Origin: Acidobacteriota bacterium
GTDB lineage: Bacteria; Acidobacteriota; Thermoanaerobaculia; Gp7-AA8
Assembly (NCBI GenBank): GCA_016184115.1
Contig: JACPDH010000124.1
Location: forward strand, 1-64,000
Length of the DNA: 64,000 nt
Direction of reading: 5' to 3'
A program made the translations under genes and the position numbers. Of this stretch, positions 1 through 8,557 are shown one piece after another. The first letter of the stretch is position 1, and every line of letters begins with the position of its first letter. The notes beneath the pieces are model-generated. The model worked only from the letters and a program-made list of their open reading frames with translations. It had not been told where the DNA came from and did no database searches.

Positions 1-68
1 CGAGGGCTTTCTACTCTTCCGGTTCCGAGCCCCTTGCGAGGGCGCCCGGGACTCGTTCATTCAACGAC

Positions 69-143
69 TGGAGCGGGAGACGGGATTCGAACCCGCGACC
101 AACAGCTTGGAAGGCTGTGACTCTACCCCTGAGTTACTCCCGC
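69..143 (-). tRNA. tRNA-Gly(TCC)
   Basis: Read on the minus strand the segment folds as a complete cloverleaf: acceptor arms GCGGGAG / CTCCCGC, T-loop GGTTCGAAT and anticodon TCC in the loop CTTCCAA. The CCA end is encoded (69-71). It is the last of three co-oriented tRNA genes. The order Thr-Tyr-Gly recalls the tRNA cluster preceding tufB in E. coli, so tuf may lie just beyond the left edge (inference). Confidence 0.95.
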
Positions 144-208
144 CCGATCGATCCCCGTGATACCCGAGCCGTCGCCGCGACGCCGGGCATCGCGACTCTC
201 ATTCAACT

Positions 209-295
209 TGGTGGAGGCGGATGGATTCGAACCACCGTAGGCCTTAAGCCAACAGATTTACAGTCTGCCCCCTTTAGCCACTCGGGCACGCCTCC
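209..295 (-). tRNA. tRNA-Tyr(GTA)
   Basis: Class II tRNA of 87 nt with a long variable arm, acceptor GGAGGCG / CGCCTCC, anticodon GTA within CTGTAAA, T-loop GGTTCGAAT and an encoded CCA (209-211). It is the middle gene of the minus-strand Thr-Tyr-Gly cluster and is presumably cut from the same precursor. Confidence 0.95.
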
Positions 296-354
296 GAAAA
301 TGCAGTGACCAGCGCCGCCACATGAGGCTCTCGTCACTGCACTCTCGATCCATT

Positions 355-430
355 TGGAGCTGGCGAAGGGACTCGAACCCGCGACCTGCTGATTACAAAT
401 CAGCTGCTCTACCAACTGAGCTACGCCAGC
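355..430 (-). tRNA. tRNA-Thr(TGT)
   Basis: Standard 76-nt cloverleaf with acceptor GCTGGCG / CGCCAGC, D-loop AGTTGGTAGA, anticodon TGT within TTTGTAA, T-loop GGTTCGAGT and encoded CCA (355-357). It is the first tRNA of the cluster, about 57 nt downstream of the predicted start site of the promoter at 494-522. Confidence 0.95.
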
Positions 431-493
431 GTGAGATTATCAAAGATTCCTGCGGACAGACCCCTGCTTTCCGCCCGACGCGGAGAACTGGGC

Positions 494-522
494 CTTATAG
501 CAGAACGCCAAACCGAACGCAA
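494..522 (-). promoter_or_regulatory. Promoter of the tRNA-Thr-Tyr-Gly cluster
   Basis: On the minus strand TTGCGT is followed after exactly 17 nt by TATAAG, with a TGC extended -10 just before it and a GC-rich discriminator (GGCCC) after it. A GC discriminator is typical of stable-RNA promoters under stringent control. Predicted start is near 487. Confidence 0.55.
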
Positions 523-623
523 GAGGAGGGTTATTCCGCCCACTCGCCCTGCCTGCCGGGTTCGACTTCCACCTTCAGCTCGCCTCGAAACCCGTTTGAG
601 GGACGCCGAATTTCGCGCCTCTT

Positions 624-1343
624 TCAGCGCTTCCCGCTCTGCCGCTCCACTTCCCAGGCGATCACTGCTGCAGCCGTGGAGACATTGAGCGACTCGATCT
701 TCCCACGCATCGGAATGGCGATCCGCCGGTCGCAGTGCTCGATGACGTTTCGGCGAACGCCTCGTCCCTCGTTTCCCAGGACGATGACAACCTTCCCGGT
801 GAGGTCAAACGATCCGAGCGCATCCCCTTCTGCGTCAGCCCCATAGACCCAGTACCCGGCTTCCTGCATCTGTTCGATAGCCCGCGCCAGATTCGTCACC
901 TGGGCAACCGGAACCCACTCTGATGCGCCCGCCGACGCCTTCACCACCGCCGCGGACAAGCCGGCACTCTCGTGCCTCGGCACGACAACGAGACCGAACC
1001 CGAACACGTCGGCGACTCGAAGTACCGCTCCCAGGTTCTGCGGATCCTGAACGCCGTCGAGAACGAACACCCGCTCCGGCGCTCCTTCGCTTCGGATGAT
1101 GTCATCGAAGTCGGCGTAGTCCGCATCTGCGAGCTCTGCGACGACGCCGTTGTGCACGCCACCTTCGGCGACCTTCGCGAGGCGGTCGGGCGGCATCAGA
1201 CGTACGTCGACTCCGGCGTCGCGTCCTTCATCCGCCAGGCGGGCAAGGCGCCCTTTGTCGGCACTCGAGATCGCGATCCAACGGATGCGATCGGGATGCG
1301 CACGAATCGCCTCCCTTACCGGGTTCATCCCAAAGATGATCAA
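624..1343 (-). CDS. rlmB: 23S rRNA 2'-O-methyltransferase, TrmH/RlmB family
   Basis: SPOUT-class RNA methyltransferase expected to methylate a ribose of 23S rRNA (G2251 in E. coli) using S-adenosylmethionine. The 239 residues hold an N-terminal L30e-like RNA-binding domain (about 1-75) and the three SpoU motifs: LDGVQDPQNLGAVLRV near 95-110, VLGNEGRGVRR near 188-197, and IPMRGKIESLNVST near 209-223. Length is normal for the family. Its start codon overlaps the pyrD stop by 4 nt, making it the last gene of the ispD-ispF-gltX-pyrD-rlmB run. TrmH (tRNA Gm18) is the alternative specificity, but the N-terminal domain favours RlmB. Confidence 0.9.
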   Translation of the reverse strand: MIIFGMNPVREAIRAHPDRIRWIAISSADKGRLARLADEGRDAGVDVRLMPPDRLAKVAEGGVHNGVVAELADADYADFDDIIRSEGAPERVFVLDGVQDPQNLGAVLRVADVFGFGLVVVPRHESAGLSAAVVKASAGASEWVPVAQVTNLARAIEQMQEAGYWVYGADAEGDALGSFDLTGKVVIVLGNEGRGVRRNVIEHCDRRIAIPMRGKIESLNVSTAAAVIAWEVERQSGKR

Positions 1344-2398
1344 CGTACCCCTCCAACGGACAGCCCGCGCACTACGTCACGCGCGAACGCAGGCCCACGG
1401 TAGATGAGACCGGTGTAACCCTGCACGAGATTCGCTCCGGCCTCGAGCTTGGCCATCGCCTCGCGAGACCCCATCACCCCACCGACTCCGATGAGCGGAT
1501 ACTCCGAACCGACGAGCCTCCGCGCCTCGCGCAGAATCGCCGTCGACAGCTCGAACAGCGGATACCCCGAGATTCCACCCGCCTCCACGAAGTCCATCTC
1601 GAGTCTCGCCTTGTCGATCGTCGTATTCGTCGCGGTCAGCCCGTCGGCCATTCGAACTGCGACATCGCAAACCTCGGCGAGCTGGGCACGATCGAGATCG
1701 GGGGCGATCTTCACGATGATCGGGTGCGTTCCAGCAGGCCTCTCGAACCGAGCGCGGCTGCGCGCCTCTCTCAGCGCGGACAGAATCTGCGCGAGCTGCT
1801 CCGGACGCTGCAGATCGCGCAACGAAGGCGTGTTAGGCGACGACACGTTCACGACGACGGCGTCAGCCAGCGGCGCGAGGATCTCGTAGGCCGCGACGTA
1901 GTTTTCCGCAGCCGCCTCGAGCGAGACCTCTTTGTTCTTTCCAATGTTCACGAAGACCGGAGGGTGCGCCCGAAACGCCTCGCTCGAGACCGAGTGCCAA
2001 TACCGCCTCATCCGTTCTGCGACCGCCGTAGCACCCTCGTTATTGAACCCCAGGCGGTTCACCAGTGCCTCACGGCCCGGATAGCGGAACATGCGCGGCC
2101 TCGGATTCCCCGCTTGGGGTCGCAGCGTCACGGTGCCGACCTCAATGAAACCGAACCCGAGCGCGACGAGCATCGGCACGAGCTCTGCATTCTTGTCGAA
2201 TCCTGCGGCGATTCCCAACGGGTTCTCGAACTGAAGCCCCCAAAGCGTTCGCGACATAGCCTGGCGAGCCATCGCGCGCCGCACGACCGAGAGCAGGGGC
2301 GTGATGCCTTGTGCACGCACCATCTGACGGGTCACAAGGTCGTGCGCGGTCTCGGCGTCCAGGCGAAAAAGCAGCTTCTTGGCGAGCTCGTAAATCAA
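1340..2398 (-). CDS. pyrD: Dihydroorotate dehydrogenase (quinone), class 2
   Basis: Membrane-associated FMN enzyme that oxidises dihydroorotate to orotate in pyrimidine synthesis, passing electrons to quinone. The 352 residues have the class 2 layout: a short N-terminal helical membrane-contact region (about 1-40), the FMN segment LGIAAGFDKNAELVP, and the catalytic-serine segment NVSSPNTPSLRDL. The C-terminal phosphate-binding loop appears as IGVGGVMG. It overlaps gltX upstream and rlmB downstream by 4 nt each. The quinone-dependent class fits a respiring Gram-negative cell. Confidence 0.95.
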   Translation of the reverse strand: MIYELAKKLLFRLDAETAHDLVTRQMVRAQGITPLLSVVRRAMARQAMSRTLWGLQFENPLGIAAGFDKNAELVPMLVALGFGFIEVGTVTLRPQAGNPRPRMFRYPGREALVNRLGFNNEGATAVAERMRRYWHSVSSEAFRAHPPVFVNIGKNKEVSLEAAAENYVAAYEILAPLADAVVVNVSSPNTPSLRDLQRPEQLAQILSALREARSRARFERPAGTHPIIVKIAPDLDRAQLAEVCDVAVRMADGLTATNTTIDKARLEMDFVEAGGISGYPLFELSTAILREARRLVGSEYPLIGVGGVMGSREAMAKLEAGANLVQGYTGLIYRGPAFARDVVRGLSVGGVR

Positions 2399-3945
2399 CG
2401 CCCACCCCGCGCTCGCAGCCCATCGAGGAGCGCCTCGGCGCGAGACAGCGGCGATGCGATCGGCGCGAGGCCTCGAAGCCCCGACCCAGCCTCGAGCAGA
2501 GGAACGAGCGCGACGAGCTCAGGCCCATGTGCGCGACCCGTCATTGCGACACGAATCGGCATGAAGAGTGGTTTCCCTTTACGCCCACTGAGACTCTTCA
2601 GCCTCTCGACGAATGCCTTGTACTCGTCGCCGTCGCGCGGCGTGCCGTTCGCCTTCAGCTCGTCAACGATCTGAGCAACGAACGATTCGGTCCCTTCTTC
2701 GCGGAGAATCGAGTCCGCCTCCTGATCGGCGAGGACATCATCGACGGCGAATTCGAACATCGGCGCAAGCGCGGGGATGAAGTCAGCGAGAGTGCTCGTA
2801 CCTTTCTGCGAGAGCGCGATCGCGCTCTCGAACCATGCGCGCGCTTCCGGACTGTCCTCCCTAAGCCATCCCGCCGTCGCGAAGCGTGGCTTCGTCAACT
2901 CCCAGAGCTCCGCGGCCGTGAGCTTGTGAATGTACTGACCGTTCACCCATGCGAGCTTTTGAGGATCGAACACCGCGGGCGCCGAGTTCACGCGCTCGAG
3001 GGAAAACGCCCTTACCGCGGATTCTCTGTCAAAGAGCTCGATTCCGTCGGCCGGCGACCAGCCGAGCAGCGTCAGGTAGTTGAGCATCGCGTCGGCGAGG
3101 TACCCATCTACTGCCCATGCTGCGACGGAGGTAGCCCCGTGACGCTTCGACAACTTGCTGCGGTCCTGCCCGAGGATGAGCGACACGTGCGCGAACTTCG
3201 GAGTCTCCCACCCGAGAGCGCGATACAACAGCACCTGCCGGTGCGTGTTCGTCAAATGCTCCTCGGCACGGATCACGTGCGAAATCTGCATGTCGTGATC
3301 ATCGACGACCACGCAGAAGTTGTAAGTCGGCATCCCATCAGAACGGCGGACGATAAAGTCGCCGAGCGAATCGGCCTTCCACGTAACTTCTCCGCGGATC
3401 AGATCGGCGATCGTCACGTCTCCTGCCACCGCCGACCCTCCCGCTTTCGGGACGTGGAACCGGATCGCTGACGTCGCCCCCGAGCGCACCCGAGCGTCGA
3501 TCTCCGCGGGTGTTAGGCCGCGACATGTGAGGTCATAGTGCGGAGGGCGCCCATCGGCTTCGGCCTCTCTGCGCTTCGCCTCGAGAACGTCCTCGCTGCA
3601 GAAGCATGGGTAGGCGTGACCCAACGCGAGCAGCTGATCGACGACCGAAGAGTAGAGCGAAGAGCGCTCTGACTGGCGATACGGTCCGTGCGGGCCGCCA
3701 TTGTCCGGCCCTTCGTCCCAGTGGAGGCCGAGCCAGCGGAGATCGTCGAGCACCATCCGCTCCGATTCGCGCGTCGATCGCGCCTGGTCGGTGTCTTCCA
3801 CGCGAACGATGAACGTTCCGCCGTGATGGCGGGCGAACAGCCAATTGAAGATCGCGGTACGAGCGCCGCCAACATGCAGGTGCCCCGTGGGTGACGGAGC
3901 GAAACGGGTTCGTACGGGTGGTTCGTTGCTCATCGATTTCGTCAT
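2395..3945 (-). CDS. gltX: Glutamate--tRNA ligase
   Basis: Class I aminoacyl-tRNA synthetase charging tRNA-Glu. The ATP-site signature is PSPTGHLHVGGART (residues 17-30) and the KMSKS equivalent is SKLSKRHGA near residue 265. A Cys cluster (CFCSEDVLEAKRREAE) marks the zinc-type insert region. At 516 residues it is somewhat longer than the roughly 470-490 usual, mainly in the C-terminal anticodon-binding domain. The gene is coupled by ATGA overlaps to ispF upstream and pyrD downstream. Whether it also charges tRNA-Gln cannot be judged, since no gatCAB or glnS lies in this window. Confidence 0.95.
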   Translation of the reverse strand: MTKSMSNEPPVRTRFAPSPTGHLHVGGARTAIFNWLFARHHGGTFIVRVEDTDQARSTRESERMVLDDLRWLGLHWDEGPDNGGPHGPYRQSERSSLYSSVVDQLLALGHAYPCFCSEDVLEAKRREAEADGRPPHYDLTCRGLTPAEIDARVRSGATSAIRFHVPKAGGSAVAGDVTIADLIRGEVTWKADSLGDFIVRRSDGMPTYNFCVVVDDHDMQISHVIRAEEHLTNTHRQVLLYRALGWETPKFAHVSLILGQDRSKLSKRHGATSVAAWAVDGYLADAMLNYLTLLGWSPADGIELFDRESAVRAFSLERVNSAPAVFDPQKLAWVNGQYIHKLTAAELWELTKPRFATAGWLREDSPEARAWFESAIALSQKGTSTLADFIPALAPMFEFAVDDVLADQEADSILREEGTESFVAQIVDELKANGTPRDGDEYKAFVERLKSLSGRKGKPLFMPIRVAMTGRAHGPELVALVPLLEAGSGLRGLAPIASPLSRAEALLDGLRARGGR

Positions 3946-4430
3946 CGCCCCGAGCTCGCGGATTCGACCAGTACCGTCGCAAGCGCACAGATGCCTTCGC
4001 GCCTCCCGGTGAAGCCGAGACCATCGGTCGTCGTGGCCGCGATGTTCACCTGAACCTCGTCGATCCCGAGCATCGAGGCGACGCTCGAGCGGATCTTCGC
4101 TTTGTGCGGGCCGAGCTTGGGAGTCTCGGCGACGACGGTGACGTCGACGTTCGCGATCGCGAAGCCGCGTTCAGAAACGAGGCGGAGCGCTTCGGTAACG
4201 AAGACGGACGACGCGGCGCCGCGCCAGCGCTCGTCACTCGACGGGAAGTACTCGCCGATGTCGCCCGCCCCCACCGCCCCGAGCAACGCATCGACGAGGG
4301 CATGGAGGACGGCATCCGCATCGGAGTGCCCCTCGAGCCCCCAACGGTCGGCGACACGGACGCCGCCGAGGATGAGCGGTCGATCCGAGGAGAACTTATG
4401 TACGTCGACTCCGTGTCCGATGCGGATCAT
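3942..4430 (-). CDS. ispF: 2-C-methyl-D-erythritol 2,4-cyclodiphosphate synthase
   Basis: Fifth enzyme of the MEP isoprenoid pathway, a small trimeric zinc enzyme that cyclises CDP-methylerythritol 2-phosphate. The 162-residue product starts MIRIGHGVDVHKF, giving zinc ligands D9 and H11, and has the second signature GHSDADAVLHALVDALLGA. A longer reading frame extends 36 codons further upstream, but that part is Arg-rich and overlaps ispD; the chosen ATG overlaps the ispD stop by 4 nt like every other junction of this operon. Confidence 0.93.
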   Translation of the reverse strand: MIRIGHGVDVHKFSSDRPLILGGVRVADRWGLEGHSDADAVLHALVDALLGAVGAGDIGEYFPSSDERWRGAASSVFVTEALRLVSERGFAIANVDVTVVAETPKLGPHKAKIRSSVASMLGIDEVQVNIAATTTDGLGFTGRREGICALATVLVESASSGR

Positions 4431-5125
4431 TCGTCGCTCCAGTTGGCAAGCTCGCGCGCGGCGGCCTCGAAATCGGAAGGTCTCGTGATCTTGATGTTGC
4501 GGGGATCGCCTTCGACGACGCGCACCTTCCCGCCGCATCGCGCCACCGCCGCAGCTTCATCGGTGGCGGGCCACCCCTGCTCGATCGCCCGCTCGAGAGC
4601 AGAACGGAGAGCTCCGAGCCTGAAACACTGCGGAGTTTGTGCGGCGGCGAGCAGGCTTCTGTCGGGAGTTTCGACGACGAGGCCATTGAAGATCCTGTGA
4701 ATCGTATCGGTCGGCGTCGTCGCCGGGATCGCTCCGTCCGCGTCGTCGAGCGCCGCGAGAAGGTGCTCGAACAACTCACTCGAAACGAACGGCCTAACGG
4801 CGTCGTGCGCCGCGACGACCGCGTCATCGCCAAGACCCGCGCGCGACAGACTCTCCGCGCCGCGCAGGACCGACTCCTGGCGCGACTCTCCGCCGCGGAC
4901 GATCTTCACATTACCCCAGCGAAAGCGATCGACGATCGCCTGCATCGTCGCCAGGTGTGCGGCCGATACGCAGACGACGATCCGCTCCACACCGCTGAAT
5001 CGATGAAAGCGCCCAACCGTGTGCGCAATGAGGGGGCGGTCGCCGAGCGGCAGAAACTGCTTCGGCGTGTCACTGCCGAATCGGGTACCAGACCCGGCTG
5101 CAGGGATGATCGCGGCGCAGCGCAT
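4427..5125 (-). CDS. ispD: 2-C-methyl-D-erythritol 4-phosphate cytidylyltransferase
   Basis: Third enzyme of the MEP pathway, joining CTP and methylerythritol phosphate. The 232 residues carry the nucleotide-binding loop IPAAGSGTRFGSDTPKQF at the N-terminus and the active-site region VAAHDAVRPFVS. It is the first gene of a five-gene run (ispD-ispF-gltX-pyrD-rlmB) whose junctions all overlap by 4 nt, linking isoprenoid, translation and pyrimidine genes in one transcript. No convincing promoter is seen in the 79 nt before it, which begin with the hairpin behind frr. Confidence 0.94.
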   Translation of the reverse strand: MRCAAIIPAAGSGTRFGSDTPKQFLPLGDRPLIAHTVGRFHRFSGVERIVVCVSAAHLATMQAIVDRFRWGNVKIVRGGESRQESVLRGAESLSRAGLGDDAVVAAHDAVRPFVSSELFEHLLAALDDADGAIPATTPTDTIHRIFNGLVVETPDRSLLAAAQTPQCFRLGALRSALERAIEQGWPATDEAAAVARCGGKVRVVEGDPRNIKITRPSDFEAAARELANWSDE

Positions 5126-5183
5126 GGCGAGGGTCGTGGTCTCCGCCGCGCGTCGCGCCCTGAATCGAGCGCAACGGGACCGG

Positions 5184-5204
5184 GAAGGCGGGGATCCCGC
5201 CTTC
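5184..5204 (-). terminator. Terminator-like hairpin behind frr
   Basis: A 9-bp perfect stem (GAAGGCGGG / CCCGCCTTC) with a 3-nt loop begins immediately after the frr stop codon on the minus strand. It lacks a U-run, so it may stabilise the 3' end or terminate inefficiently rather than being a canonical intrinsic terminator. Confidence 0.45.
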
Positions 5205-5768
5205 TCAGACCTCCATCACTTCCTTTTCTTTGTGCTTCAGCACATCGTTCACTTCATCGATGAACTTGTCGGTCAGTTTCTGAACTTCGTCGTGGGCACG
5301 CTTCTCGTCGTCCTGCGAGATCTCGTGGTCCTTCTCCAGCTTCTTGACCTTGTCGTTCACATCGCGACGCACCTGGCGGATGGCGGTCCGCGCCTCTTCC
5401 GACATGTGGTGCGCACGCTTGACGAGGTCTTTGCGCCGCTCTTCGGTGAGGGGCGGAACCGGCACGCGGATGAGCTTACCGTCGCTCGCGGGGTTGAACC
5501 CGAGGTCGGCGATGCGAATCGCTTTCTCGATCGGAGCGGCCATGCTCTTGTCCCACGGCTCGACGACAATCAGTGCCGGCTCCGGAACTTTGAGGTTCGC
5601 AACCTGTGCGAGCGGCGTATCCGTCCCGTAATACGGGACCATTACCCCATCGAGCATCGACACTGAGGCGCGGCCCGTGCGAAGTGACTTGAACTCCTTG
5701 TGCAACGCCTCGATGGCGCCGTGCATCCGGCGCTCGGCATCCTTGATCACGTCCTTCAGCGGCATCAC
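5205..5768 (-). CDS. frr: Ribosome recycling factor
   Basis: Splits post-termination ribosomes together with EF-G. The 187-residue product has the expected near-tRNA-like layout and hallmarks: [20 protein letters not shown] near the N-terminus, the [15 protein letters not shown] segment, and a long charged C-terminal helix. It overlaps pyrH by 4 nt (ATGA), reproducing the widely conserved pyrH-frr pair. A 9-bp hairpin follows its stop codon. Confidence 0.96.
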   Translation of the reverse strand: MMPLKDVIKDAERRMHGAIEALHKEFKSLRTGRASVSMLDGVMVPYYGTDTPLAQVANLKVPEPALIVVEPWDKSMAAPIEKAIRIADLGFNPASDGKLIRVPVPPLTEERRKDLVKRAHHMSEEARTAIRQVRRDVNDKVKKLEKDHEISQDDEKRAHDEVQKLTDKFIDEVNDVLKHKEKEVMEV

Positions 5769-6520
5769 ATTCCTCCTGCGGCGACGGCGACCAGCTCGTC
5801 TGAAACGAGCGACCCGATGTCCTCTCCGAGGACCGCCCTGCTGATGTTCCCCTTCTCGCGGAGCGAGAAGACGTAAATAGGCACCGAGTTACTTCGGGCG
5901 AGGTCGATCGCCGACGCATCCATCACGTTCAGGCGCTTCTCGATGACCTCCTGGTACGTCGCCCTCGGGATGCGCGTGGCGTTTGGATCCTTGTGGGGAT
6001 CGGCCGTGTAGAGCCCATCGACCTTCGTCGCTTTCATGATGATCTCGCAGCGAAGCTCGTTCGCGCGAAGTGCCGCGGCGGAGTCTGTCGTGAAATACGG
6101 ATTGCCCGTGCCGGCGGCACAGATCACGATCCGCCCTTTCTCGAGGTGACGGATCGCGCGGCGACGGATAAAGGGTTCGGCCACACCTGGCATGTTGATC
6201 GCGGTCGCAACACGAGTCGGGAGGCCCCGGTTCTCGAGCGCATTCTGAAATGCGAGCGAGTTGATGACCGTCGCCAGCATTCCCATCTGGTCACCCACAG
6301 CACGGTCGATGCCTTCAGTCGCCGCATTGACGCCACGGAAGATGTTTCCTCCGCCGATCACGATCGCGACTTCGACGCCGAGTTTTTGCACGGCGACGAC
6401 TTCGTCGGCAATGTCGGCCATCGTCTGCGGGTCGATGCCGTACGAGCGTTCGCCCATCAGCGCTTCGCCCGACAGCTTGAGCATGATTCTCTTGTAGCGA
6501 GGCTTTCTTTCGCCGCTCAT
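5765..6520 (-). CDS. pyrH: Uridylate kinase
   Basis: Bacterial UMP kinase (hexameric, allosterically controlled by GTP and UTP), making UDP. The 251 residues show [14 protein letters not shown] at the N-terminus, the GGGNIFRG loop and the [12 protein letters not shown] region. An SD (GGGGAG) precedes the ATG. The gene has its own -10 (TATAAA, 6541-6546) just downstream of the tsf terminator, so it is transcribed separately from rpsB-tsf, and it is coupled to frr by a 4-nt overlap. Confidence 0.96.
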   Translation of the reverse strand: MSGERKPRYKRIMLKLSGEALMGERSYGIDPQTMADIADEVVAVQKLGVEVAIVIGGGNIFRGVNAATEGIDRAVGDQMGMLATVINSLAFQNALENRGLPTRVATAINMPGVAEPFIRRRAIRHLEKGRIVICAAGTGNPYFTTDSAAALRANELRCEIIMKATKVDGLYTADPHKDPNATRIPRATYQEVIEKRLNVMDASAIDLARSNSVPIYVFSLREKGNISRAVLGEDIGSLVSDELVAVAAGGM

Positions 6521-6540
6521 GAAATCTCCCCGGGCGCTGA

Positions 6541-6546
6541 TTTATA
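6541..6546 (-). promoter_or_regulatory. -10 element of the pyrH-frr promoter
   Basis: TATAAA on the minus strand, about 20 nt before the pyrH ATG with the SD GGGGAG between them. No good -35 is visible at 16-18 nt. It lies directly after the strong tsf terminator, consistent with a new transcription unit. Confidence 0.4.
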
Positions 6547-6608
6547 CCATAACGATTCCGGCTTTGCGGGGACGCTCGCCCGGCATTCGCGAGCATCGCC
6601 AAACGCAA

Positions 6609-6644
6609 AACGTCCTCCGGCCCTGCGAGAGGCCGGAGGACGTT
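6609..6644 (-). terminator. Intrinsic terminator of tsf
   Basis: A perfect 14-bp GC-rich stem (AACGTCCTCCGGCC and its complement) with an 8-nt loop is followed on the minus strand by TTTTGCGTTT. It sits 15 nt behind the tsf stop and separates rpsB-tsf from pyrH-frr. Confidence 0.8.
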
Positions 6645-6659
6645 CGAATCCAATACGAG

Positions 6660-7589
6660 CTAGTTGCCGGAAGCCTGCGCCATAACTTCGGCCACGAAAT
6701 CATTCGCCTTCTTCTCGATGCCTTCACCGAGCTTGAACCGAGTGAAGCGCGTAACTGCGAACTTCGCTCCCGCTTCTTTCGCGCGCTGGTCGACGACCTT
6801 CTGAACGGTCATCTTGTCGTCGCGGATGTAGGGCTGCTCGAGGAGAACTGTCTCCGCGTAGTACTTCTCCATCTTGCCGGCGACGATCTTCTCGACGACC
6901 GCCTCGGGCTTGCCCGATTTGATCGCCTGCTCCCGCGCGACTTCCTTCTCGGTGTCGAGGTCCTTTGACGTCACCTCGTCGCGATGAAGGAAACGGGGCT
7001 CGGCCGCAGCGACGTGCATCGCAACGTCCTTGGCGAGACCCTCGGCCGCGATCTTCGCTTCGGCGTTGTCGAACTTGACCTCGACCACCACGCCGATCTT
7101 GCCATTGCCATGAACGTAGCTGCTCAGCACCGCGCTTGCGGCGTCGAACTTCATGAATCGGCGGATCGCGATGTTCTCGCCGATCTTTGCGATCTTGCTC
7201 GAGATGTACTGTGCGACGTTGTGGCCCTCGGCGTCCCCGGGCCAGGCGAGTGTCGAAAGAGTTTCGACATCGGCCGGATTCGCTGCGCGGATGATGTCGG
7301 CAATTCCGGCGACCAGCGCCTTGAACTCGTCGGTCTGCGCCACGAAGTCGGTCTCGGAGTTCACCTCGACGAGGATTGCCGTCGAGCCTTCCACGGACGC
7401 GTAGACGAGCCCTTCGGATGCGATGCGCCCCGCCTTCTTGCCCGCGGCGGCGAGCCCTTTTTTGCGAAGGATCTTGACCGCCTCTTCGACGTTACCTTCC
7501 GCTTCCGTCAGCGCCTTCTTGCAATCCATCATACCGGCGCCGGTCTTCTCGCGAAGCTCCTTCACCTGCGCTGCGTCGATCTGTGCCAT
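6660..7589 (-). CDS. tsf: Translation elongation factor Ts
   Basis: Guanine nucleotide exchange factor of EF-Tu. The 309-residue product starts MAQIDAAQVKELREKTGAGM, containing the UBA-like EF-Tu-binding N-domain with the family signature TGAGMMDCKKAL; the dimerisation core follows (NSETDFVAQTDEF near residue 80). An in-frame extension of 33 codons upstream is unlike the family and lies over the structured rpsB-tsf spacer; the chosen ATG has a GGAG Shine-Dalgarno. It is followed by a strong terminator. Confidence 0.95.
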   Translation of the reverse strand: MAQIDAAQVKELREKTGAGMMDCKKALTEAEGNVEEAVKILRKKGLAAAGKKAGRIASEGLVYASVEGSTAILVEVNSETDFVAQTDEFKALVAGIADIIRAANPADVETLSTLAWPGDAEGHNVAQYISSKIAKIGENIAIRRFMKFDAASAVLSSYVHGNGKIGVVVEVKFDNAEAKIAAEGLAKDVAMHVAAAEPRFLHRDEVTSKDLDTEKEVAREQAIKSGKPEAVVEKIVAGKMEKYYAETVLLEQPYIRDDKMTVQKVVDQRAKEAGAKFAVTRFTRFKLGEGIEKKANDFVAEVMAQASGN

Positions 7590-7618
7590 GGTCTTCTCCA
7601 AACAGTCTGGGGTCGGGC

Positions 7619-7716
7619 CCCGGAAGCTCCGGGACTCGTGATTGACGCCGGGCCCCCGAGGGGAGCCCGGCGCCGGTCGATCACTCAAGTGGGACGCGGC
7701 CCGCCAGCGGGCCGCG
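7619..7716 (-). other. Cluster of three GC hairpins between rpsB and tsf
   Basis: The 146-nt spacer holds three successive inverted repeats: 7619-7633 (6 bp, CCCGGA / TCCGGG), 7646-7672 (8 bp plus a 3-bp inner stem with one bulge) and 7695-7716 (10 complementary bases, CGCGGCCCGC). None is followed by a U-run on the minus strand, so they are more likely processing, stability or pausing structures than terminators. Confidence 0.6.
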
Positions 7717-7735
7717 AAATCGAGATGCGCAGCCC

Positions 7736-8521
7736 TTACGAAACAGGGGCGGGCGCTGCGCCCGTGGGCGCCTCCGACGGCGGCATCTCTCCCTCGGTCA
7801 TTTCAGGCTTGTCTTCTGCGGAGATATACATCTCCTGCGCGACGTTGTAGCCCTCGAGCACCGAGTCAGCAATCTTCTGAGTAAAAAGCCGGATCGCGCG
7901 AATGGCGTCGTCGTTGCCGGGAATCACCTTGTCGATGTCGTCGGGATCGCAATTCGTATCGACGATCGCGACGACCGGGATTCCGAGCTTCTTCGCCTCT
8001 TTCACGGCGATGTACTCCTTCTTGGGATCGATGACGAACATCGCATCCGGAAGTGAGTCCATCTCGCGGATTCCGACGAGATTCTTCTCGAGCTTCTGCC
8101 GTTCACGGTCGAGCGCGGCGCGCTCTTTCTTCGACATCTCCTTGTCGGGATCGCCGAGCGAAGCCTCGAGCTCCTTGAGACGCTCGATCGACTTGCGGAC
8201 CGTGACGAAGTTGGTGAGGGTTCCACCCAGCCAGCGGCTGTTCACATAGAACATTCCGCAGCGGTTTGCCTCCTCCATGATCGCGTCCTGTGCCTGGCGC
8301 TTGGTGCCGACGAACAGAACGCGCTTTCCCTGCAAACTCAATTCCGTGACAAAGGCGGAAGCTTCCTTGAAGAGCTTGAGCGTCTTTTGGAGATCGATGA
8401 TGTAGATCCCATTGCGCTTTCCGAAGATGTACTTCTTCATCTTCGGATTCCAGCGCTTGGTCTGATGACCAAAATGGACGCCAGCTTCCAACAGCTCTTT
8501 CATCGTGATTGAAACTGCCAA
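7736..8521 (-). CDS. rpsB: 30S ribosomal protein S2
   Basis: Small-subunit protein, 261 residues, starting with the family's [17 protein letters not shown] segment and containing [13 protein letters not shown] and [13 protein letters not shown]; an acidic/Pro-Ala tail ends the protein. I chose the TTG at 8521 because a strong SD, GAGGAGG, lies 5-6 nt upstream; the upstream ATG (8554) would place that SD inside the coding region and has no SD of its own. An intrinsic terminator ends only 24 nt before the SD, so expression depends on read-through or on a promoter inside rpsI. Confidence 0.93.
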   Translation of the reverse strand: MAVSITMKELLEAGVHFGHQTKRWNPKMKKYIFGKRNGIYIIDLQKTLKLFKEASAFVTELSLQGKRVLFVGTKRQAQDAIMEEANRCGMFYVNSRWLGGTLTNFVTVRKSIERLKELEASLGDPDKEMSKKERAALDRERQKLEKNLVGIREMDSLPDAMFVIDPKKEYIAVKEAKKLGIPVVAIVDTNCDPDDIDKVIPGNDDAIRAIRLFTQKIADSVLEGYNVAQEMYISAEDKPEMTEGEMPPSEAPTGAAPAPVS

Positions 8522-8557
8522 ACCGTCCTCCTCTTTTCTGCGTTGGTCCTGCAAGAT

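Noticed and set aside
322-846. Long open frames antisense to real genes (for example 322-846, 1724-3471, 22368-23351, 25661-27649, 47751-49241)
   Set aside because: They mirror the codon pattern of the genuine genes on the other strand, have no family features, and are common in GC-rich DNA.
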